Shown in pieces: positions 25,947 through 39,281 of a stretch of DNA of 64,000 nucleotides. Under the pieces are notes generated by a model. The model ran no database searches. It saw only the letters and a program-made list of their open reading frames with translations, and was not told where the DNA came from. Numbering within the stretch: position 1 is the first letter of the stretch; every line of letters starts with the position of its first letter. Made by a program: the position numbers and the translations under genes. Origin of the DNA: JACKNG01 sp040220855 (GTDB taxonomy: Bacteria > Pseudomonadota > Gammaproteobacteria > Ga0077536); NCBI GenBank assembly GCA_040220855.1, contig JAVJVZ010000008.1, forward strand, positions 1 to 64,000, in the 5' to 3' direction.

Positions 25947-27130
25947 CCATTCACAACCTCACCATCCTCGGCTCCACCGGCACCATCGGTGTCAATACGC
26001 TCGACGTGGTAGCCCGCCATCCCGATCGCTATGCGGTGTTCGCGCTCAGTGCCAATCGCAACGTGGATGGCCTGTTCGAGCAATGCCGCACATGGAACCC
26101 GCGCTACGCGGTGATGGTCGAAGAAGCTGCTGCCGATCAACTCGCCGCGCGCTGCCATGCAGCAGGACTCGCGGTCGAGGTGCGGGCAGGGGCTGCCGCA
26201 CTCGCCGATATCGCCAGCGACGACGCGGTGGATTACGTGATGGCCGGCATCGTCGGTGCCGCGGGCCTGCTGCCCAACCTGGCAGCGGCACGCGCCGGCA
26301 AACGGGTGATGCTTGCGAACAAGGAGTCGCTGGTGATGTCCGGGCGCCTGTTCATGGATGCGGTACGTGACGCCGGGGCCGAACTGTTGCCCATCGACAG
26401 TGAGCATAACGCGGTATTCCAGTGCATGCCGGCCGACTTCCAGCGCGGTCTCGCGAACGTCGGGGTCGAGCGCATCCTGCTGACGGCCTCCGGCGGCCCG
26501 TTTCGCAGCGTGCCGTTGGAAACCCTCGCCGCGGTCACGCCGGAGCAGGCGTGTGCACATCCGAACTGGGTCATGGGCAGGAAGATTTCAGTCGACTCTG
26601 CAACGATGATGAACAAGGGCCTCGAGGTGATCGAAGCCTGCTGGCTGTTCGATACGGCGCCGGATCGCGTCGACGTCGTCATCCATCCGCAGAGCGTGAT
26701 CCATTCCATGGTGCAGTACGTCGACGGTTCGGTGCTGGCCCAGCTCGGCAACCCCGACATGCGTACGCCCATCGCCTATTCGCTGGCATGGCCCGAACGC
26801 TGTACATCGGGCGTCGACGCGCTCGATCTCTTCCGCGTGCGCCAGCTCGATTTCGAAGAGCCTGATTACGATCGCTTTCCATGCCTGCGGCTGGCCAAGG
26901 ACGCCATGGCGGCCGGCGGCACGGCGCCGGCGATTCTCAATGCCGCCAACGAGATTGCCGTCGAGGCCTTTCTTTCCAATGCCATCGGCTTCACCGACAT
27001 TCCGCGCCTGGTCGAGCACGCGCTCGCTCGAGTGACCGCGCATACGGCCGATGATCTCGACACCATCCTGGCCGACGACGCCGCCGCACGGCGCGCGGCC
27101 GAACAGGCCATCGCGGCCGGAGTGACCTGA
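25943..27130 (+). CDS. dxr: 1-deoxy-D-xylulose 5-phosphate reductoisomerase
   Basis: 395 residues; first committed step of the MEP isoprenoid pathway. The NADPH site is ILGSTGTIGVNTLDV, the metal-binding acids follow NKESLVMSG (in LPIDSEHNAVFQC), and the flexible loop is LTASGGPFRSVP. It overlaps cdsA by four bases and rseP by one. Confidence 0.97.
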   Translation: MTIHNLTILGSTGTIGVNTLDVVARHPDRYAVFALSANRNVDGLFEQCRTWNPRYAVMVEEAAADQLAARCHAAGLAVEVRAGAAALADIASDDAVDYVMAGIVGAAGLLPNLAAARAGKRVMLANKESLVMSGRLFMDAVRDAGAELLPIDSEHNAVFQCMPADFQRGLANVGVERILLTASGGPFRSVPLETLAAVTPEQACAHPNWVMGRKISVDSATMMNKGLEVIEACWLFDTAPDRVDVVIHPQSVIHSMVQYVDGSVLAQLGNPDMRTPIAYSLAWPERCTSGVDALDLFRVRQLDFEEPDYDRFPCLRLAKDAMAAGGTAPAILNAANEIAVEAFLSNAIGFTDIPRLVEHALARVTAHTADDLDTILADDAAARRAAEQAIAAGVT

Positions 27131-28485
27131 TGGAGATGTTGCAGACCCTCGCCTCGTTCGTCGTCGCCCTCGGCGTGCTGGTTGCCGTGCACGAGTTCGG
27201 ACACTACTGGGTAGCGCGCCGCCTGGGCGTCAAGATCCTGCGCTTCTCGCTCGGTTTCGGACGCCCGCTGTGGCGTCGCCAGGGCGCCGAGACCGAGTTC
27301 GTCGTGGCTGCGATTCCGCTCGGCGGCTACGTCAAGATGCTCGACGAACGCGAGGGTGAAGTCCCGCCGGACGAATTGCCGCGTGCATTCAACCGGCAGC
27401 CGCTGGCGACGCGGGCCGCGGTGGTCGTGGCCGGCCCGCTGGCGAATTTCCTGCTCGCCTTCCTCGCCTACTGGCTGACGCTCGTGATCGGCGTGACCGG
27501 TCCGCAGCCACTGGTCGGCGCGGTGCGCTCGGATTCCATCGCTGCGGCGGGTGGGCTCACCGCGGGTGATCGCATCCTGGCCGTCGACGAGGTGGCGACG
27601 GCGACCTGGGATGGCGTGTTTCGGCGCGGTCTCGACGCCATTCTCGACGGTGGCGAGCTGATCCTGCGTGTGCGTGGCGAGGAGGGTGGCGAGCGCTTCG
27701 CGACCCTCGATTTCTCTGCACTCGGCATCGATGACATCAGCGAAGGCGATTTCCTCGAGGAACTCGGGATCACACCGGTGCGCCCGCAGGTGCCGCCGGT
27801 CATCGAGCGCGTGGTTCCCGGCGAGCCGGCGGCGCGCGCCGGCCTGCGTTCGGGCGACCGCGTGCTGAGCGCCGAGGGTGCGCCGGTGGCTACCTGGTTC
27901 GACTGGGTCGACGTGGTACGCGCGCATCCCGCGCGGCCGCTCGCGATCGAAGTCGAACGAGGTGGTACGCGCATCGCGATGACGCTGACGCCGGCAGCCG
28001 AGCAGGTCGATGGCGAGACCGTCGGGCGCATCGGCGCGGAGGTGCGTGTGCCGGAGTCGATCGAGCCGGTACCGGTGGCGCGTGAGCGATATGGCGCGCT
28101 CGAAGCGCTGGGCGGTGCAGCCGAGCGCACCTGGTCGATGAGCATCACCACCTTGCGCTTCCTCGGCAAGATGATCATGGGTGAGGCGTCGGTGCGCAAC
28201 CTGAGCGGGCCAATCAGCATCGCCCAGTTCGCCGGTGACTCGGCTCGCCTCGGCGTTGCGCGTTTCCTCGAGTTCCTCGCGCTGGTGAGCGTGAGTCTGG
28301 GCGTGCTCAACCTGTTGCCAATCCCGCTGCTCGATGGCGGACACCTGCTGTATTACCTGATAGAATTCGTCGCGCGCCGGCCGGTCTCGGAAACCATACA
28401 GGTGTATGGCCAGCAGATTGGACTGGTGGTGTTGTTGGGCCTGATGGGGCTGGCCGTGTACAACGACATCCTGCGCATTCTGTGA
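27130..28485 (+). CDS. rseP: Site-2 protease RseP
   Basis: 451-residue inner-membrane zinc metalloprotease that cleaves anti-sigma factor RseA and remnant signal peptides. The zinc motif HEFGHYWVARRLG is in the first membrane helix, two PDZ domains follow (the first around GAVRSDSIAAAGGLTAGDRI, the second around VVPGEPAARAGLRSGDRV), and the C-terminal LDG motif is PIPLLDGGHLLYYLIEF. It is coupled to dxr and to bamA. Confidence 0.96.
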   Translation: MEMLQTLASFVVALGVLVAVHEFGHYWVARRLGVKILRFSLGFGRPLWRRQGAETEFVVAAIPLGGYVKMLDEREGEVPPDELPRAFNRQPLATRAAVVVAGPLANFLLAFLAYWLTLVIGVTGPQPLVGAVRSDSIAAAGGLTAGDRILAVDEVATATWDGVFRRGLDAILDGGELILRVRGEEGGERFATLDFSALGIDDISEGDFLEELGITPVRPQVPPVIERVVPGEPAARAGLRSGDRVLSAEGAPVATWFDWVDVVRAHPARPLAIEVERGGTRIAMTLTPAAEQVDGETVGRIGAEVRVPESIEPVPVARERYGALEALGGAAERTWSMSITTLRFLGKMIMGEASVRNLSGPISIAQFAGDSARLGVARFLEFLALVSVSLGVLNLLPIPLLDGGHLLYYLIEFVARRPVSETIQVYGQQIGLVVLLGLMGLAVYNDILRIL

Positions 28486-28520
28486 ACGCTGGTGACGTCA
28501 ATAATCAAAACACATCTCCT

Positions 28521-30812
28521 ATGCTGAGAGCCCTCGTCGCAGGCTGGGTATACGCCCTGCTGGTATCTTTTGCCGTAGGCGTGCACGCGGCGGAGCCCTT
28601 CATCGTCGACGACATCCGGGTCGAAGGCCTCGAACGGATCTCGCCCGGCGCAGTATTCAACTACCTCCCGATCAGCGTCGGCGATACCGTCGACGACGCA
28701 CGCTCGCGCGACGCGGTGCGGGCCTTGTTCAAGACCGGCTACTTCAAGGACGTTCGTCTCGAGCGCGATGGTGACGTACTCGTCGTCGTCATTACCGAGC
28801 GCGAGACGATCTCGGAGCTGACCTTCGAAGGCAACAAGGCGATCAAGACCGAGGATCTGCTCAAGGGCCTGGAGGAACTCGGCTTCGCCAAGGGCGAAGT
28901 GTTCAACGAGGCCAAGCTGGACAAGGTCCTGCAGGAGCTCAAGCGCCAGTACTACGCGAACGGCAAGTACGGCGTGCGCATCGAGCACGAACTCATTCCG
29001 GTCGACGACAACACCGTAGAAATCGTATTCACCGTCGCCGAAGGCGAAGCGGCCCGCATCAAGCAGATCAACGTCATCGGCAACGAGGCGTTCACCGACG
29101 AGGAAATCCTCAAGCGCTTCGAGCTGACAACGCCGAACTGGATCAGCTGGTTCACCAAGGACGACCAGTACTCCAAGAGCAAGCTGTCGGGCGATCTCGA
29201 GACGCTGCGGTCGCTGTACCTCGACAACGGCTTCATCAACTTTTCGATCGATTCCACCCAGGTGTCGATCACCCCGGACAAGGCGGACGTCTACATCACC
29301 GTCAACGTCTCCGAGGGCGATCGTTACCTGGTCGGCGACGTCAAGCTCGCCGGCACGCTGATCGTGGAACCGCAGGAGCTGTTCCCCTACGTATTCACAC
29401 GCAAGGGCATGGTGTTCTCGCGCAAGGCGCTGACGCAGACCAGCAAGAACATCACCGATCGCCTCGGCAACGAGGGGTATGCCTTCGCCAACGTCAACGC
29501 CATCCCCGACATCGACGAGGACAAGCACACCGCTGCGATCACCTATTTCGTCGACCCGGGTCAGCGTGTCTACGTGCGCCGCGTCAATTTCTTCGGTAAC
29601 GCCAAGACACGCGACGAGGTAATGCGTCGTGAGCTGCGCCAGATGGAGGGTGGCTGGATCTCGACCGCCCGCATCGAGCGCTCGAAGGTCCGCCTGCGCC
29701 GCCTCGGCTACTTCGAGGACGTCAGCGTCGAGACCCCGGCAGTGCCCGGCACGACCGACCAGGTCGATGTCAATTTCACCGTCAAGGAGCGCCCGTCCGG
29801 CAACCTCCTGCTCGGTCTCGGTTTCTCGCAGTCGGCCGGCCTCATCTTCAATACCAATGTCACCCAGGACAACTTCCTCGGCAGCGGCAAGAGTGTGAGC
29901 TTCGGCTTCAACAACAGCGAAATCAACCGCACCTTCCGCCTCGGTTACCTGAATCCGTACTGGACCATCGACGGCGTCGCGCGTGGCTTCAATATCGGCT
30001 ACAGCGAGACTGATGCCGGCAATACGAATGTCGTGCGTTACGACACGAAGACGATTTCGGGTGGTGTCACCTTCGGCATCCCCATTTCCGAGTTCAATTT
30101 CGTCAACTTCGGCGCCAGTTACGAATCCACCGAGATCAACACCAACCCGCTGTTCCTCGATCCGATCATCGCGCTGTTCCTGCTGCGCGAAGGCAACAAG
30201 TACGACCTCCTGCGGCTGTCCGGTTCCTACGCCTATGACACCCGCAACGCGGCCATCTTCCCCGATCGTGGCACGCTGCAGCGGATCTCGCTGCAGGCGA
30301 CGATCCCCGGCGGCGACCTGCGTTACTGGAAGGTCGAGTACGACTCGCGTGTGTTCATTCCGCTGATCAACAACTACACCCTGTTGCTGAAAGGCCTGGT
30401 CGGTTACGGTGACAGCTACGGCGATACCACCGAACTGCCGTTCTTCGAGAATTTCTACGCCGGCGGCCCGCGCACGGTGCGCGGTTACGAAGAGAACTCG
30501 CTCGGTCCGCAGGACATCTTCGGCCGCGCGCTCGGCGGCAACATATCGCTCGTCGGCAACGCCGAGGTCATCCTGCCGGTGCCGTTCCTGGAGGACCTCA
30601 AGTCGGTCCGCCTGTCGGGCTTCATCGATGCCGGTAACGTGTACGCAGCCGACCAGGATTTCGATCTCGGCGATCTGCGGATGTCGGCCGGCATCTCGGG
30701 AATCTGGATGTCACCGTTCGGTCTGCTCTCGGTGAGTTTCGCGCAACCGTTCCGCGACCAGGCGGGAGACGAGATCCAGCGCTTCCAGTTCAATTTCGGC
30801 ACCCAGTTCTGA
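28521..30812 (+). CDS. bamA: Outer-membrane assembly factor BamA
   Basis: 763 residues from the ATG at 28521. Signal peptide (MLRALVAGWVYALLVSFAV...), five POTRA domains (starting FIVDDIRVEGLERISPG) and a C-terminal 16-strand barrel ending FQFNFGTQF. The conserved loop-6 motif is VRGY within GGPRTVRGYEENSLGPQ. A GTG at 28482 that overlaps the rseP stop would add 13 residues in front of the signal peptide; coupling from rseP is possible, but the ATG fits the secretion signal better. Confidence 0.96.
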   Translation: MLRALVAGWVYALLVSFAVGVHAAEPFIVDDIRVEGLERISPGAVFNYLPISVGDTVDDARSRDAVRALFKTGYFKDVRLERDGDVLVVVITERETISELTFEGNKAIKTEDLLKGLEELGFAKGEVFNEAKLDKVLQELKRQYYANGKYGVRIEHELIPVDDNTVEIVFTVAEGEAARIKQINVIGNEAFTDEEILKRFELTTPNWISWFTKDDQYSKSKLSGDLETLRSLYLDNGFINFSIDSTQVSITPDKADVYITVNVSEGDRYLVGDVKLAGTLIVEPQELFPYVFTRKGMVFSRKALTQTSKNITDRLGNEGYAFANVNAIPDIDEDKHTAAITYFVDPGQRVYVRRVNFFGNAKTRDEVMRRELRQMEGGWISTARIERSKVRLRRLGYFEDVSVETPAVPGTTDQVDVNFTVKERPSGNLLLGLGFSQSAGLIFNTNVTQDNFLGSGKSVSFGFNNSEINRTFRLGYLNPYWTIDGVARGFNIGYSETDAGNTNVVRYDTKTISGGVTFGIPISEFNFVNFGASYESTEINTNPLFLDPIIALFLLREGNKYDLLRLSGSYAYDTRNAAIFPDRGTLQRISLQATIPGGDLRYWKVEYDSRVFIPLINNYTLLLKGLVGYGDSYGDTTELPFFENFYAGGPRTVRGYEENSLGPQDIFGRALGGNISLVGNAEVILPVPFLEDLKSVRLSGFIDAGNVYAADQDFDLGDLRMSAGISGIWMSPFGLLSVSFAQPFRDQAGDEIQRFQFNFGTQF

Positions 30813-30931
30813 GCGTTGCAGCCACGCATCGGCGCCAGCCGTCGCGGCTGCCCGCGACGACGGTTGCCGATGGCCGTGTGAGCGCTGTACGCTTTCCCGC
30901 TCTCGATACATGACGCATTTGGAGTACTGCC

Positions 30932-31444
30932 TTGACTAAATCGAGCCGTTTTTTCCTGACCGTCCTGCTGGGCCTGATGGGCACGGCATCCGGCGCACTT
31001 GCCGCCGACTACAAGATTGGCGTCGTCAACGCCCCCAAGGTGCTGGAAATGGCGCCGCAGGCGGAGGTTGCCCGCAAGAAACTCGAAAAGGAGTTCGCGA
31101 CGCGCGACCGTGACCTCGTTGCCGGGCAGAAGGATCTCAAGGACATGGAAGATCGCCTGAGCAAGGACGGTGCGATCATGAGCGAGGCCGAACGCGCGCG
31201 ACTCGAGCGGGACATCCTCAACAAGCGTCGCGAGCTGAAGCGCGATACGCAGGAGTTCCAGGAGGACGTCAACTTCCGCCGTAACGAAGAAATGGCGAAG
31301 ATCCAGCAGGAAATCGCCGATGCGATCGTCGAGTTGGCGAAGGAACAGGGTTTCGACATGGTCCTCGGCACCGGCGTGGTCTATGCGAGCGAGAAGGTCG
31401 ACGTTACCGAGGCCGTCATCAAGAAGCTCAAGGGCGGCAAGTGA
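30932..31444 (+). CDS. skp: Periplasmic chaperone Skp (OmpH)
   Basis: 170 residues; holds unfolded outer-membrane proteins on their way to BamA. Signal peptide (FFLTVLLGLMGTASGALA), N-terminal strand YKIGVVNAPKVLEMAPQ, then the long charged coiled-coil arms. It starts with TTG and has TTTGGAG upstream. Standard place between bamA and lpxD. Confidence 0.93.
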   Translation: MTKSSRFFLTVLLGLMGTASGALAADYKIGVVNAPKVLEMAPQAEVARKKLEKEFATRDRDLVAGQKDLKDMEDRLSKDGAIMSEAERARLERDILNKRRELKRDTQEFQEDVNFRRNEEMAKIQQEIADAIVELAKEQGFDMVLGTGVVYASEKVDVTEAVIKKLKGGK

Positions 31445-31563
31445 CCGCGGCCGGCGCTTCGCCGCGACCGCAATGACGGGCTGCGGCGAAACGCTGGTGG
31501 CATGCTCGCGGGGCACTTCCACCGTCGCTGCGGGCGGCGGCATCCTGCAGGCGGCGCCGTGAC

Positions 31564-32535
31564 ATGGAACTCGCCAGGCTGGCGCGCCTGATCGGCGCAC
31601 CTGGCGACGGTCTGGCCGGCGCGCCGGTGGTCAGCGGACTCGCGCGTCCCACCGATGCCGGCTGCGACGACCTCACCTACTTCGATCCGCGTTACTGTGC
31701 ACTCGCCGACGTCGCCGCAACCTGTGCGGCCGCGGTGCTGACGGCACCGCGCGACGCCGCCGCCTTGGAGGGCCTGCGCTGCCTTCCGGTCGATGACGTC
31801 GTCACGAGCTGCGCGCGTGCCAGCGCCTGGCTCACACCGCGTCGCCCATGCCACGCTGCAGGAAGAGGCGTTGCGGCGGGGGCCAGCATCCATCCCGGCG
31901 CGGTGCTCGGCGCTGCTGTCGACGTTGGCTGCGGCACATGCATCGAGGCCGGCGCCGTGATTGGCGAAGGCGTCACCATTGGCGACTGGTGCACGATCGG
32001 TGCCGGCGCCGTGATTGCTGCCGGCGTCAGTGTCGGCAACCGTGTACGCATCGGCGCAGGCTGCGCGATCGGCGAAACGGGCTTCGCGTTCGTCGCCGAT
32101 GGCGCGCAGTGGCTGCAGATGCCCGCACTCGGTGGTGCCGTCATCGAGGATGACGTGACCATCCTGGCGCGTGCCGTCGTGCATGCCGGGGTGTTCGGCA
32201 CCACGCGCATCGGACGTGGCTGCGCGCTCGACAGTCTGGTGCTGATCGGACATGATGCCGCCCTCGGCGCGCATACCGTCATCGCCGGCCATAGCGCGGT
32301 GGCGGGGAATGCACGCATCGGATCCGGATGCCGTATCGGCGGCCGGGTCGGAATCGGGGAAGGCGTGACCGTCGCCGATGGCGTCACCATCGGCGCCAGC
32401 AGCATGGTCGCGCGTTCGATTACGCAGGTCGGCGCGGCGTACGCGTCGGGTTGGCCGGCGCAGCCGCGTCTGCGCTGGTGGCGCCAGGTTGCCGCCTTGA
32501 GACGCGGCGCCATGCGCCCACAGGACAACGGCTAG
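31564..32535 (+). CDS. lpxD: UDP-3-O-acylglucosamine N-acyltransferase LpxD, divergent
   Basis: 323 residues; third step of lipid A synthesis. N-terminal uridine-binding domain (about 1-95), then a left-handed beta-helix of hexapeptide repeats (GAVIGEGVTIGDWCTIGAGA), then a short C-terminal segment. The likely catalytic histidine is kept in IGHDAALGAHTVIAG. The usual block around N-T-x-I-D-R-G is replaced by AVVHAGVFGTTRIG and the C-terminal helix is short, so it is more divergent than its neighbours. Identity is strongly supported by position between skp and fabZ. Confidence 0.9.
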   Translation: MELARLARLIGAPGDGLAGAPVVSGLARPTDAGCDDLTYFDPRYCALADVAATCAAAVLTAPRDAAALEGLRCLPVDDVVTSCARASAWLTPRRPCHAAGRGVAAGASIHPGAVLGAAVDVGCGTCIEAGAVIGEGVTIGDWCTIGAGAVIAAGVSVGNRVRIGAGCAIGETGFAFVADGAQWLQMPALGGAVIEDDVTILARAVVHAGVFGTTRIGRGCALDSLVLIGHDAALGAHTVIAGHSAVAGNARIGSGCRIGGRVGIGEGVTVADGVTIGASSMVARSITQVGAAYASGWPAQPRLRWWRQVAALRRGAMRPQDNG

Positions 32536-32590
32536 CACGGCCACAGACGGTGCTCCGGCACCGCGAATTCGCGACGGATCAGCCGCCAGC

Positions 32591-33037
32591 ATGAATGACG
32601 ATCTCGGAATTGCAACGATCCTGCAGGCGATGCCGCACAGGTATCCTTTCCTGCTGCTCGACCGTATCCTCGACTACGTCCCCGGACAGTCGATTAGGGC
32701 TTTGAAGAACGTGAGCATCAACGAACCGTTCTTCCAGGGCCACTTTCCCGGCCACCCGATCATGCCCGGCGTGTTGATCCTGGAAGCGATGGCGCAAGCC
32801 ACCGGGATGCTCGCGTACTACTCGAACCGGGCGCGTGGCGGCGACGAGCACGTGTATTACCTGGTGGGCATCGACAAGGCGCGCTTCAAGCGCCCCGTCG
32901 GCGCCGGCGATCAGCTCGTCATGGAGGCTCGTCTGCTGCGCGAGATGCGCGGCATCTTCCGCTTCGAAGCCACCGCCAGCGTCGATGGTGAGCTGGCGGC
33001 GGCGGGCGAGTTCATGACCACCCAGCGCGCCAAGTGA
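32591..33037 (+). CDS. fabZ: 3-hydroxyacyl-ACP dehydratase FabZ
   Basis: 148-residue hot-dog-fold enzyme of fatty acid elongation. Active-site region: NEPFFQGHFPGHPIMPGVLI with the catalytic histidine, then the glutamate in LEAMAQATG. The N-terminal MPHRYPFLLLDRILDY is typical. The stop overlaps the lpxA start (GTGA). Confidence 0.97.
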   Translation: MNDDLGIATILQAMPHRYPFLLLDRILDYVPGQSIRALKNVSINEPFFQGHFPGHPIMPGVLILEAMAQATGMLAYYSNRARGGDEHVYYLVGIDKARFKRPVGAGDQLVMEARLLREMRGIFRFEATASVDGELAAAGEFMTTQRAK

Positions 33038-33816
33038 CGATGATCGATCCGAGTGCACGTATCGATCCGACGGCGGAGATCGGTGAGGACGTCGAAATCG
33101 GTCCCTGGGTCAGCATCGGCGCCGGGGTGCGCATCGGCGCGCGGACGCGCATCGGGTCTCATTGCGTGCTGATGGGGCCGACCGAGATCGGTGCGGACAA
33201 CCACATTTTCCCCTTCTGTTCGATCGGAGATCATCCGCAGGACAAGAAGTACACCGTCGGGGCGGGCGAATCGCGCCTGGTGATCGGCAACGGCAACGTG
33301 ATTCGGGAGTACTGCAGCATCAATCGCGGTACGCCCGGTGGCGGCGGGGTGACGCGCCTCGGCGACGACAACTGGATCATGGCCTACTGCCACGTCGCGC
33401 ACGATTGCCAGGTGGGCAGTCATACGGTGTTTGCCAACAACACGACGCTCGCCGGGCACGTCGAGATCGCCGACTACGTGATCCTCGGCGGCTTCACCGG
33501 AATCCACCAGTTCTGCCGCATGGGCGAGGGCAGCTTCTCCGCGATTGCTGCCATCATCGTGCGCGACGTACCGCCTTTCGTCATCGTCAAGGGCAATACC
33601 GCGCGTCCACGCAGCATCAACACCGTCGGCATGCGCAGGCGCGGCTTCGATGCGGCAACCATCGCCGCCGTGAAGCGTTGTTATCGCGCGTTGTTTCGCG
33701 AGGGGCGACGGCTCGAAGAAGCGCTCGAAGCGGTCGAACTCGAGGCCGTCGAAAGCGCCCAGGCGCGCGCCATGCTGGAGTTCATTCGCGCCTCGTCGCG
33801 CGGGATCGTGCGCTGA
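33034..33816 (+). CDS. lpxA: UDP-N-acetylglucosamine acyltransferase LpxA
   Basis: 260 residues; first step of lipid A synthesis. Hexapeptide-repeat beta-helix (starting IDPSARIDPTAEIGEDVEIG) with the catalytic histidine in YCHVAHDCQVGSHTVFANN and the substrate region GGFTGIHQFCRMG. The C-terminal helical part ends SSRGIVR. The start is GTG at 33034 overlapping fabZ; an ATG two codons later is also possible. Confidence 0.97.
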   Translation: MTMIDPSARIDPTAEIGEDVEIGPWVSIGAGVRIGARTRIGSHCVLMGPTEIGADNHIFPFCSIGDHPQDKKYTVGAGESRLVIGNGNVIREYCSINRGTPGGGGVTRLGDDNWIMAYCHVAHDCQVGSHTVFANNTTLAGHVEIADYVILGGFTGIHQFCRMGEGSFSAIAAIIVRDVPPFVIVKGNTARPRSINTVGMRRRGFDAATIAAVKRCYRALFREGRRLEEALEAVELEAVESAQARAMLEFIRASSRGIVR

Positions 33817-34026
33817 GGGTCGGTGAATACCTCGTTGACCTGCCGCGCGCTCCTATCAACGGCTGACACGGTGTCGGGCGCGGTCGAACCGGCGGGCACT
33901 CATGGCGGCGCGTCTCCTGGATTGCGCTGCCGACACCTCGTTCCGCCGGTTGGCCGGATTGCCTGTCACGGTGTCCGCGTCGTGCGCGGATCGCTGAGCA
34001 TGGCGCGGTCGCGGGCGTAGCGCGAC

Positions 34027-35184
34027 ATGGCCGGACCTGCGCAGGTCTCGCCGCCGTTGACCATCGGTATCGTCGCGGGGGAGTCATCCGGCGACCGCCT
34101 CGGCGCAGCGCTGATCGGCGCCCTGCGCGTGGTGCGTCCCGAGGTGCGCGTAGTCGGTATGGCCGGCCCGCGCATGCTGGCGGCCGGCTGCGCGCCGCTT
34201 GCACACATCGATGAGCTCTCGGTGATGGGGCTGGTCGAGGTATTACGCAGCTATCCGCGCCTGCTGCAACTGCGCCGCCGTCTCGGTGACGCGCTCCTCG
34301 CCGCGGGGATCGACGCGGTGGTCGGCATCGACGTGCCGGATTTCAACCTGGGACTCGAGCGGCGGCTCAAGCGTGCCGGCGTCGCTACCGTCCACTGGGT
34401 GTGCCCGCAGGCATGGGCATGGCGCCCGGGGCGTGCGGGCAGTCTCGCGCCGGTCGTCGACCGCCTGCTGGCGCTGTTCCCGTTCGAACCCGCGTTCTTC
34501 GCCGAACGTGGCGTCCAGACCGAGTTCGTCGGCCATCCGCTCGCTGACGAGCTGCCGCTCGAGCCGCCCCGCGCGGCGAGCCGGGCGGCCCTCGGGATCC
34601 CTGGCGAGGCGACCGTGCTGGCGCTGATGCCGGGCAGCCGATCGCAGGAGCTCGCACGACTCCTCGAGCCGTTTCTGGCCGCGGCGCGCCTGCTGCGCCA
34701 GCGGCGCCCGCGGCTGCACCTCGTGTTGTGCACGGCGCGCGAGGATCACGCGGCCCGTGCCCGCGCCGCACTCGACGGCGTGCCGTGCACGGTCGTGTGG
34801 GCGCGTTCGCACGAGGTGCTGGCCGCGGCCGACGTCGCGCTGCTGGCTTCTGGCACGGTTTCGCTGGAGTCGCTGCTGTGCGGCACGCCGATGGTGGTCG
34901 GCTACCGCCTCGCCCCGCTCAGCTACCATATAATCCGCCGCATGGTCAGCATCCCGCGTATCGCCCTGCCGAACATCCTTGCCGGCCGCGAGGTGGTGCC
35001 GGAGCTGCTGCAGGCCGACATGACGCCCGCAGCCCTGGCCGCGGCGGTCGAAGGCTGGCTCGACGATACGCCGCGACGTGAGCGCTTCGTGCAGCTCAGC
35101 CGCGAGCTGCACCACGAACTGCGGCGCGATGCGGCAGCTCGTGCGGCGGCCGCAGTGCTGCAACTCGCGGAGCGCGCGCGGTGA
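34027..35184 (+). CDS. lpxB: Lipid-A-disaccharide synthase LpxB
   Basis: 385-residue GT19 glycosyltransferase. The N-terminal motif is GIVAGESSGDRLGAALIGAL, followed by DVPDFNLGLERRLK, VCPQAWAWRPGR and the donor site ASGTVSLESLLCGTPMVVGY. It is unusual in being separated from lpxA by 210 bp rather than being adjacent or overlapping. The stop overlaps the rnhB start by four bases. Confidence 0.96.
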   Translation: MAGPAQVSPPLTIGIVAGESSGDRLGAALIGALRVVRPEVRVVGMAGPRMLAAGCAPLAHIDELSVMGLVEVLRSYPRLLQLRRRLGDALLAAGIDAVVGIDVPDFNLGLERRLKRAGVATVHWVCPQAWAWRPGRAGSLAPVVDRLLALFPFEPAFFAERGVQTEFVGHPLADELPLEPPRAASRAALGIPGEATVLALMPGSRSQELARLLEPFLAAARLLRQRRPRLHLVLCTAREDHAARARAALDGVPCTVVWARSHEVLAAADVALLASGTVSLESLLCGTPMVVGYRLAPLSYHIIRRMVSIPRIALPNILAGREVVPELLQADMTPAALAAAVEGWLDDTPRRERFVQLSRELHHELRRDAAARAAAAVLQLAERAR

Positions 35185-35770
35185 GTTCGCAGGGTGCCGC
35201 CGCGCTCGTTGCCGGGGTCGACGAGGCGGGTCGCGGGCCACTGGCCGGCCCGGTCGTGGCCGCGGCGGTGATTCTCGGTGGCGGGACGCTCAGGGGGCTG
35301 GCCGATTCGAAGACACTGGCGGCGCGCCGGCGCGAGAGCCTGCACGATGCGGTGCTTGCCGATGCGCTGGCAGTCGGCATCGGCGTGGCGACCGTGGCGG
35401 AGATCGACAGCCTCAATATTCACCACGCGACCCTGCTCGCCATGCGGCGTGCGGTCGAGAGCCTGTCGACGGCGCCGCTGCTCGCACTGATCGACGGCCG
35501 CTTCTGCCCGCAGCTCGCCTGCCCGGCGCGCGCCGTGATCGGCGGGGATGCCAGCGAGCCGGCCATCAGTGCGGCTTCGATCGTGGCCAAGGTGCACCGC
35601 GACCGCATGATGCTCGAGCTGCACGCGCGCCATCCCGGCTACGGTTTCGACCGGCACAAGGGCTATCCGACGCCGGCACATCTGCGCGCACTGGCAGAAC
35701 GCGGTGTCTGCGCTGCGCATCGCCGCTCCTTCGGCCCGGTGCGTCAGCTGCTCGAGGCACGTGGCGCGCC

Positions 35771-35774
<4 letters not shown>
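35181..35774 (+). CDS. rnhB: Ribonuclease HII
   Basis: 197 residues; removes ribonucleotides from DNA. Motif I is VAGVDEAGRGPLAGPVVAAA, with further catalytic acids in LALIDGRFCP and in ASIVAKVHRDRMM. It starts with GTG in a GTGA overlap with lpxB and its stop overlaps the dnaE start (ATGA). Confidence 0.96.
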
Positions 35775-39247
<3,473 letters not shown>

Positions 39248-39267
39248 GCCGGCGCGCGTGCGCCGGC
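39248..39267 (+). promoter_or_regulatory. Perfect hairpin between dnaE and accA
   Basis: Immediately after the dnaE stop is a perfect 8-bp stem (GCCGGCGC / GCGCCGGC) with a 4-nt loop. There is no T tract, so it is not a standard terminator. The accA ribosome-binding site (GGGACGGGA) begins just downstream, so the hairpin could instead affect mRNA stability or accA translation. Confidence 0.4.
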
Positions 39268-39281
39268 GGGACGGGACAAAC

